A stretch of 45,905 nucleotides of DNA from Oscillospiraceae bacterium (lineage in GTDB: Bacteria > Bacillota > Clostridia > Oscillospirales > Oscillospiraceae): positions 1-45,905 of the forward strand of contig JAFRMX010000014.1 in NCBI GenBank assembly GCA_017430455.1, written 5' to 3'. The position numbers and the translations under genes are program-made. Positions 39,632 to 45,905 of the stretch are shown piece after piece. Below the pieces are notes generated by a model. The model was not told the DNA's origin. It searched no databases and worked only from the letters and a program-made list of their open reading frames with translations. Numbering within the stretch: the stretch's first letter is position 1; each line of letters begins with the position of its first letter.

Positions 39632-39681
39632 CATAGGTATTTTATCAATGCTAAAAAAATATGAAAAGGAGGAAATGCATT

Positions 39682-41223
39682 ATGCCAAAATATGATGCTG
39701 TGGTCATCGGTGCCGGCAACGGCGGCCTGGCTGCAGCTTGCAGGATGGCGCTCGCAGGCAAAAAGACATTGCTTATTGAACGTCACAATCTCCCGGGCGG
39801 CTGTGCTTCCAGCTTCAGGCGGGGGCGTTTCGAATTTGAGACTGCTCTCCATGAACTGTGTGAATGGGGCACGGCGGAGAAATTCGGCGCATGCCGTCAG
39901 ACTGTCGTGGATGACTTCGGCGTAGATCTCAAGGGGCATATAGTTCCGGAGAACTTCCGCGTCATCACCACAGCCAGTGACGGAAAGACCAAGATCGACG
40001 CGACCCTTCCCTGCGGACAGCAGCCTTTCATCGACGCAATGGAAAAATATGTCCCCGGATGCCGCAAATCCATCGAGGATTTCTTTAAGATAGGCACCGA
40101 GTTCCATGAGGCGGGCGACTATTCGCTCTCCGTCAACGGAAAGACCGACCCGGCCTATATGCAGGAGCACTACCCGAATTTTCTGAGGCTCGGAAGCTAT
40201 CCCATCGACAAGGTCTTTAATGCGATGAAGATGCCGAAGCTGGCCCAGGATATCATGGGAACATACTGGGGCTATCTCGATGTCGCTGCAGACAAGCTGA
40301 GCTTTCTGCAGTATACCAATATGGTCTGGCTCTACGTCACATACGGGGCATGGATCCCCGATAAAACAAGCCATGAGCTCACTACGGGTATGCTGGAAAG
40401 CTTCAGAAAACACGGCGGAGAGACCTGGTTCAACTGTTCGGCAACAAAGATCCTCTTCGATGACGAGAAGGCAGTCTGCGGCGTTGAGACGACCTGCGGC
40501 ACTGTCGAGACAAAACACATACTCTGCAACGCAAACCCGACCATGGTCTACGCCAACATGTGCCCGCCCGAGGTCGTTCCCGAGAGAATGGTCAAGCTCC
40601 ACAACGCCAGGGAATACTCGGCAAGAATGTTTGTTGTCTACATCGGTCTCGACAAGAGCGCGGAGGAACTGGGGCTCCATGACTACTCTGTCTTCATGCC
40701 CGAATCCGCCGACTCTGTCAGGGAATACCAGTCCGGCAAGACAATAAAGGACAACTACAACATGGTCTCCGTCTGCTACAATACGGTCAATCCGGATTTC
40801 TCGCCTCCCGGCACATGTGTTGTTTCGCTTACCACTACCTTCAGCGGAGACGACTGGGCAAATGTTGATGAAGAAGACTACTTCAAGACCAAAAACATGA
40901 TGGCAAACCGCCTTATCGACCGCTTTGAGGAAAAACTCGGCGTGACCATAAGGCCTTATATCGAAGAGATAGAAGTCGCGACGCCGTGGACAATGTGCAA
41001 CTTTGTCAACACCCCGCAGGGGTCGGCCTACGGCTATGAACTGAGCGGCTGGGACAGCATGATGCCGAGAATGATGATGATGGGTACGGAGTTCCCGGTC
41101 AAGGGACTCAAATTCGTGGGAGCATCCTCCATCAGAGGCGACGGTTACAACTCCGCGATCTTCTCCGGAAACACGCTTGCCCGGAAGACTCTTTCGGAAA
41201 TGAAAGAAGAAGAGGAGGGTTAA
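39682..41223 (+). CDS. Phytoene-desaturase-like (CrtI/retinol-saturase type) FAD oxidoreductase
   Basis: A 513-residue flavoprotein. The N-terminal Rossmann signature VVIGAGNGGLAAACRMALAG, then LLIERHNLPGGCASS, and the C-terminal GLKFVGASSIRGDGYNSAIF with the FAD ribityl-binding region are typical of CrtI-type desaturases and the related retinol saturases. The frame starts upstream at 39661, but AAGGAGG 10 bases before the ATG at 39682 fixes the start. It is 3 bases from a 2Fe-2S flavin reductase gene, so electrons probably flow from NAD(P)H through that reductase to this enzyme. In an anaerobe, reduction or isomerisation of a double bond is likelier than carotenoid desaturation; no crtB or crtE-like gene is near. 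Confidence 0.83.
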   Translation: MPKYDAVVIGAGNGGLAAACRMALAGKKTLLIERHNLPGGCASSFRRGRFEFETALHELCEWGTAEKFGACRQTVVDDFGVDLKGHIVPENFRVITTASDGKTKIDATLPCGQQPFIDAMEKYVPGCRKSIEDFFKIGTEFHEAGDYSLSVNGKTDPAYMQEHYPNFLRLGSYPIDKVFNAMKMPKLAQDIMGTYWGYLDVAADKLSFLQYTNMVWLYVTYGAWIPDKTSHELTTGMLESFRKHGGETWFNCSATKILFDDEKAVCGVETTCGTVETKHILCNANPTMVYANMCPPEVVPERMVKLHNAREYSARMFVVYIGLDKSAEELGLHDYSVFMPESADSVREYQSGKTIKDNYNMVSVCYNTVNPDFSPPGTCVVSLTTTFSGDDWANVDEEDYFKTKNMMANRLIDRFEEKLGVTIRPYIEEIEVATPWTMCNFVNTPQGSAYGYELSGWDSMMPRMMMMGTEFPVKGLKFVGASSIRGDGYNSAIFSGNTLARKTLSEMKEEEEG

Positions 41224-41226
41224 GAG

Positions 41227-42444
41227 ATGCCGGAAGTAAATTACAAAGTAGGTCTGATCGGAAAACTTGACATGCTCAAATTCAAGAACATGCCCAAAGT
41301 CCGGAATGCAGCCATTGACGCCTCTCCCTCTACTCCTTTGAAGGGTATTGAACCGACCAATGAAAAAGCAAAAGCCCATCACCCTAAGCAGATAGAATTC
41401 GTCATAGACGATATTCTCCAGAACGGTCCCGACGCGAAAACCGTAATCCTGAAGAAAAAAGACGGGGAGAGACTCCCGCTTTTCAGGGCAGGCCAGTATA
41501 TAAGCGTTGACGTGCCCATAGGAACGACTCACACCACAAGATCATATTCCATATGTTCTTCTCCCGCTCTGGCCAGGGAAGGGATATATCACATAACCGT
41601 CAAGCGCGATGACGCGGGGTTTGTAAGCCCGTATATCCAGGACAACTGGAAAAAGGGAGATACCGTCATTACCTCCGGCCCTCAGGGTCACCTGTACTAC
41701 GAACCCATAAGAGATGCGAAGAAGGTTGTAGCTCTTGCGGGAGGCTCCGGTATCACGCCGTTTATGGGTATGGCTTATGCCATTCGGGACGGCTATGAAG
41801 ATTTCGACCTGACTGTCATATTCGGATCCAGGACCGAGGACGCCATCGTCTACAGAAAGGAACTCGACGAAGTCTGTGCGGCATGCGATAAGGTACATGT
41901 TGTTCATGTGCTCTCCGATGAAGAAAAAGAGGGCTTTGAATACGGCTTCATAAGCGCGGATCTTATCAGAAAATATGCCGGAAACGGCGAGTTTTCAATC
42001 TTCATGTGCGGTCCGCAGGCTATGTACAACTACCTTGACGGCGAGATCGCAAAACTCGGCTTAAGGCAGAAGTTTGTCCGCCGTGAGCTGTTCGGAGCGA
42101 TCAAAGATCCCTGGAACCAGCCGGGATATCCCGAGGAGATCCGCGGCAGGACCTTCAATCTCCATGTCGTACAATGCGGAAAAGAATATGACATTCCCGC
42201 GTCTGCCGACGAATCGCTTATGGTCGCATGTGAACGCGCCGGTCTTGTTGTACCCTCGAGGTGCAGAAGCGGCGAGTGCGGCTGGTGCCACAGCAAGCTG
42301 CTCTCCGGAGATGTCTTTATCCCGGAAAAGACGGACGGAAGAAGAGCTGCGGATCTTGATTACGGCTATATCCACATCTGCTCAAGTTTTCCCGCAAGCG
42401 ACGTTGCGATAGACGTCCCTGCAAAACCTGTTGATACGCAATAA
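41227..42444 (+). CDS. FAD-dependent NAD(P)H reductase with C-terminal 2Fe-2S ferredoxin domain
   Basis: A 405-residue electron-transfer protein. After an about 50-residue unassigned N-terminus comes a ferredoxin-NADP+ reductase fold: FAD motif RSYSICSSP (105-113), NAD(P) phosphate-binding AGGSGITPFMGMAYAI (171-186) and CGPQAMYNYL (261-270). The plant-type 2Fe-2S domain has Cys346, 351 and 354 in CRSGECGWCHSKLLSG and Cys385 in YIHICSS. This order is that of phthalate-dioxygenase- and benzoate-type reductases. It lies 3 bases after the desaturase-like gene with AGAG before the ATG, and is the obvious electron donor for it. No oxygenase is nearby. Confidence 0.88.
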   Translation: MPEVNYKVGLIGKLDMLKFKNMPKVRNAAIDASPSTPLKGIEPTNEKAKAHHPKQIEFVIDDILQNGPDAKTVILKKKDGERLPLFRAGQYISVDVPIGTTHTTRSYSICSSPALAREGIYHITVKRDDAGFVSPYIQDNWKKGDTVITSGPQGHLYYEPIRDAKKVVALAGGSGITPFMGMAYAIRDGYEDFDLTVIFGSRTEDAIVYRKELDEVCAACDKVHVVHVLSDEEKEGFEYGFISADLIRKYAGNGEFSIFMCGPQAMYNYLDGEIAKLGLRQKFVRRELFGAIKDPWNQPGYPEEIRGRTFNLHVVQCGKEYDIPASADESLMVACERAGLVVPSRCRSGECGWCHSKLLSGDVFIPEKTDGRRAADLDYGYIHICSSFPASDVAIDVPAKPVDTQ

Positions 42445-42460
42445 CATGCAATAACAAATT

Positions 42461-42489
42461 GCCGGCAGCGGTGGCTTGCCGCTGCCGGC
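42461..42489 (+). terminator. Terminator-like hairpin after the reductase gene
   Basis: GCCGGCAGCGG (42461-42471), 7-base loop, CCGCTGCCGGC (42479-42489), then TTCTTT. The GC-rich 11-base stem with a short T-rich tail ends the desaturase/reductase transcript. It also lies only 12 bases before the next ATG, so it may influence translation of the VWA-domain gene. Confidence 0.7.
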
Positions 42490-42501
42490 TTCTTTGAAAG
42501 T

Positions 42502-43836
42502 ATGGGGCTTCAGACTGAAAGAACGGAAACAAAAAAAGAAGAACTGATCAATCAGCTTTCATCGGATATAATAAAGCTCTCAGTAAGCAGGCTTGCAGTA
42601 GACCTGAGGTTTATTCAGCGCGCCGTTTTAAGACTGAAGCCTTTAGCTGTAAAGGAAGTCTCTCTTGCGAGCGACGGCAGAGTATTGTATTACGATCCGA
42701 TGCATATCCTGAACATGTACAGATATGACGAGAATGCCGTAAACCGGGATATTCTCCACACGGTCCTGCATCTGATCTTCCTTCACGGCTATGTCGGCAA
42801 AGATGTCAGTCGCGAGTACTGGGATCTTGCGACAGATATCTCCGTCGAAAACGTCATCAATTCTCTGGATATACCCTGCCTCAATTCCGGCAGGAAATAT
42901 GCACAGCTCGCCTATATAAAGCTTCTGGAAACAGAAGTCGGGGAACTCACTGCTGAGAAGATCTGTGCTTTTTTCAGAAAAAGCGGTATGTCCGTGCAGG
43001 AAGCTGAAGAAATACGAAGAAGTTTTCAGGCGGACTCGCACGGTTTCTGGTGGGGAAAACATGATAAAAATGCCAGGAAGATCGAAGTCCCGGACAGCAA
43101 GGTCTGGGAAGAAGTATCCAGAAAAGTGCAGAAGGAGCTCGAATTTCTGAATAAAGACGAGGACAGCCCTCTTGTACAGAATCTCAGGGCGATCTCCCGC
43201 GCAAAATACAGCTATACCGATCTCTTAAGGCGTTTCAGCGTGTGGGGCGAGACCCTGCATATTTCTGACGAGGAGTTCGACAACAACTATTATATGTTCG
43301 GGCTCGATAAATACGGTAACATGCCTCTCATTGAGCCTCTGGAATACCGGGAACAGAAAAGGGTAAGAGACTTTGTCATAGCTGTAGATACCTCAGGTTC
43401 AGTCAGAGGCGATATGGTTCAGAAGTTCATTCAGCATACACACGATATACTGGTCAAACAGGAAAACTTCTTTACAAAAGTCAATATACATATTTTCCAG
43501 TGCGACGACCGCATCAGGGATGAAAGTGTCATCAAAACACGCGAGGATTTCAGAAAATACATGGAAACTCTGGAGATCAAAGGCTTGGGCAGGACTGATT
43601 TCAGGCCTGTTTTCAACAGAGTCGACGAGCTGGTTTCAGAACATGAGTTTTCAGATCTCAAAGGTATTATCTATTTTACGGACGGCCTCGGAACTTTTCC
43701 CTCCAAAAAACCGGCTTATGAGACGGCATTCATTATAAGCAGTGAGAGCTCCGAAGTGCCTGATCTTCCGCCGTGGGCGATACAAATGACGCTCAGCGAA
43801 AACCAGCTCGAACGGGAAATGAGAGCTGCTGTATGA
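42502..43836 (+). CDS. DUF2201-type protein with C-terminal VWA domain
   Basis: A 444-residue protein with two parts. Residues 1-270 resemble the DUF2201 N-terminal metallopeptidase-like domain, with NRDILHTVLHLIFLH (His86, His90, His95) as a putative metal site. Residues 290-440 form a von Willebrand A domain with an intact MIDAS set: DTSGS (296-300), GRTDF (Thr365) and TDG (Asp394). There is no signal peptide, so it is cytosolic. Such proteins usually pair with a MoxR AAA+ ATPase, present here at 44651, which remodels a target held by the VWA domain. The ribosome site (GAAAG) is weak, perhaps because it sits in the hairpin region. It overlaps the LRR gene as ATGA. Confidence 0.85.
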   Translation: MGLQTERTETKKEELINQLSSDIIKLSVSRLAVDLRFIQRAVLRLKPLAVKEVSLASDGRVLYYDPMHILNMYRYDENAVNRDILHTVLHLIFLHGYVGKDVSREYWDLATDISVENVINSLDIPCLNSGRKYAQLAYIKLLETEVGELTAEKICAFFRKSGMSVQEAEEIRRSFQADSHGFWWGKHDKNARKIEVPDSKVWEEVSRKVQKELEFLNKDEDSPLVQNLRAISRAKYSYTDLLRRFSVWGETLHISDEEFDNNYYMFGLDKYGNMPLIEPLEYREQKRVRDFVIAVDTSGSVRGDMVQKFIQHTHDILVKQENFFTKVNIHIFQCDDRIRDESVIKTREDFRKYMETLEIKGLGRTDFRPVFNRVDELVSEHEFSDLKGIIYFTDGLGTFPSKKPAYETAFIISSESSEVPDLPPWAIQMTLSENQLEREMRAAV

Positions 43837-44654
43837 AAAAGATTATTCCGTACGGCACCGAAGCCATTGAGGACGGAGCTTTCTCCGACGACTCCGAAAT
43901 AACAGAGGTCGAGATCCCTGATACCGTTTTCTCAATAGGCGAGGAGGCTTTTTACGGCTGTACTGCTTTAAGATCGGTAATTCTCCCGCGGAGTCTTACC
44001 GAGATATCTGCGGCAGTTTTTGCCGGCTGTGAATCTCTCAAAGAAATAACGCTTCCTGAAGCTCTTGTCAGGATATGTGACGGAGCTTTTCTCGGGTGCA
44101 GTTCGCTCAGATCCGTTACTTTTCCTTCAGGCCTTAAGGAGCTCGGAGATATGGCATTCTGGGGTTCCGGGCTGATTTCTGCTGATCTGCCGGTAAATGT
44201 TTCATATATCGGTGAGCGCTGCTTCTGGGAGTGCAAGGATCTGAAAAGTATTTTTGTCCCAAATAAAGATACAATTATAGGCGATGCAGCCTTCGGTGAA
44301 TGTGAGAGCCTTATGTCGGGCTTCATTGCCCCGGGGTACTGCGGCAAAACCGACAACGCCTCACTTCTGCAATATACTCTGCTCTGGTGCACGAGCACAG
44401 GGCAGCATGATGAAGCTGTATCCGTCAAAGCATCGGACTATATACGGGCCAATGAGCCGCTCGTTATGGAACATATTCTGAAAAGAAACATTATACCCGC
44501 TATGTCCGGCATCGCGAGACTCGGGCTGTTAAAGCCGGAGAATATCCGCAAATACGTCAGCGAGGCATCCGCAAAAAACGAGCGCGAGATCACCGCTCTG
44601 CTGCTCGGAATGCTTAAAGACGCGAAATATACAGATACGGAGTTTGATCTATGA
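43833..44654 (+). CDS. BspA-type leucine-rich-repeat protein between VWA and MoxR genes
   Basis: A 273-residue protein with about six BspA-like repeats of 22-23 residues from the N-terminus to about 190 (AFSDDSEITEVEIPDTVFSI, AFYGCTALRSVILPRSLTEI, VFAGCESLKEITLPEALVRI, AFLGCSSLRSVTFPSGLKEL). They are followed by an alpha-helical C-terminus (EPLVMEHILKRNIIPAMSGI and beyond). It lacks a signal peptide or membrane helix, whereas most BspA-like proteins are secreted, so it acts in the cytosol. The start at 43833 overlaps the VWA stop as ATGA, and its own stop overlaps the MoxR start as ATGA. The frame also extends upstream to 43773, but only through the VWA gene. Its role is unknown; an adaptor between substrate, VWA protein and ATPase is a reasonable guess. 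Confidence 0.82.
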   Translation: MKKIIPYGTEAIEDGAFSDDSEITEVEIPDTVFSIGEEAFYGCTALRSVILPRSLTEISAAVFAGCESLKEITLPEALVRICDGAFLGCSSLRSVTFPSGLKELGDMAFWGSGLISADLPVNVSYIGERCFWECKDLKSIFVPNKDTIIGDAAFGECESLMSGFIAPGYCGKTDNASLLQYTLLWCTSTGQHDEAVSVKASDYIRANEPLVMEHILKRNIIPAMSGIARLGLLKPENIRKYVSEASAKNEREITALLLGMLKDAKYTDTEFDL

Positions 44655-45905
44655 ATATCAGAGAAGCAAAGCAGCAGATAAAAAACACCATGCGCGCTTA
44701 TTTTGCGAAGGATGAGTACGGCAATTTCCTTCTGCCGGTCGAGGAACAGCGCCCTATCTTTCTCATCGGGCCTCCGGGCATAGGCAAGACCGCAATTGTT
44801 GCCGAGGTCGCGTCCGAGCTCGGAGTGGGCATGCTCTCCTATTCCATGACCCATCATACGCGTCAGAGCGCGCTTGGCCTGCCCATGATCGAGACAAAGA
44901 TATATGACGGGCGGGAGTACAAGGTTACGGAGTATACGATGTCCGAGATCATCGCGTCTATTTATGACCTGATGGAAGACAGCGGAGTCAAAGAGGGCAT
45001 TCTCTTTCTGGATGAGATCAACTGTGTCTCGGAAACTCTGACCCCTGCCATGCTGCAGTTTTTACAGTTCAAGACTTTTGGGAAACACGCCGTACCGGGC
45101 GGATGGCTGGTCGTGACAGCCGGAAACCCGCCCGAGTACAACAGGAACGTGCGTGAATTCGATACCGTGACGTGGGACCGACTCAAGCGTGTTGACGTGG
45201 AACCCGATTTCGGCGTCTGGAAGGATTATGCGCTTGAGACTGGAGTTCATCCGGCTGTGCTCAGCTATCTTGAGATCAGAAAAGAAAACTTCTTTAAAGT
45301 GGAAAACACTCCGGACGGCAGAGCCTTTGTTACTGCCCGAGCCTGGAAGGATCTCAGCGATATCATCAAGCTGTACGAGAGCTGCTCTATTGAGACCGAT
45401 CAGAATCTCTTCGGTCAATATCTGCAGGACGAGGAGATAGCCGAGGATTTCGGCGATTATTTCGAACTCTGGTGCAGATACAGATCCGATTACAAAATAC
45501 CGGAGATTCTGGCGGGAAAAGCTTCTGAGGAGATAAAAAAACGGGCATCCGATGCACCGTTCGACGAGCAGCTGAGTCTGCTCGGGCTCTTGAAGGACAA
45601 TGTCTTTTCCGATGTAAGGCAGGTAATTGAAACGGAGGATACTTTAAAAGAACTCCATGATATTCTTGCCGGCGTTCGTGACGGGGCGGCGCTGAGAGAT
45701 GAATTGGGATCCGAAAAGGAAAGATTGTCAAAAGCTGAAAAACGCGGTGCGCTGCCTCCGAATCTGCACAGACGCTTTGATTTTATTATCGGCTTCTTAA
45801 CCGAAAGCCTTGACCGGTGTTTTGAAGATACGCGTTCCTCATTCGGTAAACAGGTCTCCGCAATGAAAGAGCGTGCCGCTGATGCAGGTGAAAAGCTTTC
45901 AAACC
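44651..45905 (+). CDS. MoxR-like AAA+ ATPase (3' end cut by window edge)
   Basis: The first 418 residues of an AAA+ ATPase with Walker A GPPGIGKTA (40-48, Lys46), Walker B LFLDEI (118-123), sensor-1 Asn159 in TAGNPPEYN, and a putative arginine finger in TWDRLKRVD. The pattern SMTHHTRQSALGLPM before the Walker B region is the MoxR-type insert. From about 250 the protein is helical and unassigned. It overlaps the LRR gene stop as ATGA. Together with the VWA protein upstream it forms a MoxR/VWA module of the kind that activates or inserts cofactors into client enzymes; the client is not identified. The frame is open at base 45905, so the protein continues. Confidence 0.9.
   Translation, partial: MNIREAKQQIKNTMRAYFAKDEYGNFLLPVEEQRPIFLIGPPGIGKTAIVAEVASELGVGMLSYSMTHHTRQSALGLPMIETKIYDGREYKVTEYTMSEIIASIYDLMEDSGVKEGILFLDEINCVSETLTPAMLQFLQFKTFGKHAVPGGWLVVTAGNPPEYNRNVREFDTVTWDRLKRVDVEPDFGVWKDYALETGVHPAVLSYLEIRKENFFKVENTPDGRAFVTARAWKDLSDIIKLYESCSIETDQNLFGQYLQDEEIAEDFGDYFELWCRYRSDYKIPEILAGKASEEIKKRASDAPFDEQLSLLGLLKDNVFSDVRQVIETEDTLKELHDILAGVRDGAALRDELGSEKERLSKAEKRGALPPNLHRRFDFIIGFLTESLDRCFEDTRSSFGKQVSAMKERAADAGEKLSN

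Noticed and set aside
39631..41532. A 633-codon open frame on the minus strand opposite the desaturase-like and reductase genes.
   Set aside because: It covers a clear flavoprotein gene with a strong ribosome site, contains no recognisable domain, and its residue pattern is the one expected from the antisense of a gene with strong third-position bias.
43773..43832. Upstream extension of the LRR gene.
   Set aside because: It lies within the VWA gene in a different frame, and the ATGA overlap at 43833 gives a natural coupled start.
1..45905. Search for tRNA or rRNA genes, insertion sequences, phage genes, attachment sites and CRISPR repeats.
   Set aside because: None found by eye: no transposase or integrase motifs, no regularly spaced short repeats, no cloverleaf candidates. 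Very small RNAs could have been missed.

Overview
The window looks like chromosomal DNA from an anaerobic, Gram-positive, probably gut-type Clostridia (Bacillota) with mid-range GC. Reasons: AGGAGG-type ribosome binding sites, ATGA/TAATG-coupled genes, BlaI/BlaR-type and DUF4367 signalling proteins, an EFR1-type flavodoxin-ferredoxin, a PMT-family glycosyltransferase, and the rpsO-pnp order. No rRNA, tRNA, insertion sequence, prophage or CRISPR array was seen. Coding density is very high and no gene-free stretch exceeds about 220 bases.

Region 1 (1-18,962) is a sugar-acid and carbohydrate catabolic locus arranged around a LacI-family regulator. Leftward run four genes: class II aldolase, YczE-like membrane protein, KDG kinase and 6-phosphogluconate dehydrogenase (cut by the window edge). 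Rightward runs a 14-gene co-directional array: lacI-type regulator, two CUT1 ABC permeases, a lipoprotein binding protein, a small cupin, a split transketolase, an IolE-like TIM-barrel protein, a Gfo/Idh/MocA oxidoreductase, an alpha/beta hydrolase, a PfkB kinase, a ParB-like/BMP fusion protein, uronate isomerase UxaC and tagaturonate epimerase UxaE. Both directions have sigma-A-type promoters with CG-centred, LacI-like dyads at the expected transcription start, so one repressor probably controls all 18 genes. UxaC, UxaE and KDG kinase point to galacturonate/glucuronate use. The remaining genes (transketolase, kinase, epimerase, dehydrogenase, cupin) suggest a second, less familiar branch. No transporter ATPase, mannonate dehydratase, fructuronate reductase or KDPG aldolase gene is in view.

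Region 2 (18,975-33,500, all leftward) is a dense 13-gene run from rpsO (with a probable S15-binding leader) and pnp through two CNNM/CorC-type membrane proteins, a CofE-like ligase, an EFR1 protein, an RlmL-type methyltransferase, a PMT-family glycosyltransferase, rpiB, a membrane-anchored protein of unknown function, ung, a nitrilase-family amidase and a MATE exporter.

Region 3 (33,540-39,550) is an envelope and signalling island. It holds a VanX-like D-Ala-D-Ala dipeptidase that may be translated from a leaderless mRNA, a BlaI/BlaR1-type repressor-sensor pair, and an ECF sigma factor with a DUF4367 protein that is probably its anti-sigma factor. In the BlaR1-like protein the usual penicillin-binding sensor is replaced by two right-handed beta-helix domains. 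The pair has a 15-bp perfect inverted-repeat operator, and the sigma factor has an ECF-type promoter that suggests autoregulation.

Region 4 (39,600-45,905, rightward) holds a phytoene-desaturase-like flavoprotein next to an FAD/2Fe-2S NAD(P)H reductase. After a hairpin comes an overlapping three-gene unit: a DUF2201/VWA protein, a BspA-type leucine-rich-repeat protein and a MoxR-like AAA+ ATPase (cut by the window edge).

The strongest candidates for something undescribed are the beta-helix BlaR1 variant, the cytoplasmic ParB-like/BMP fusion inside the sugar operon, the transketolase-containing uronate locus itself, and the VWA-LRR-MoxR unit. All functional statements come from reading motifs and gene order; no database search was run.
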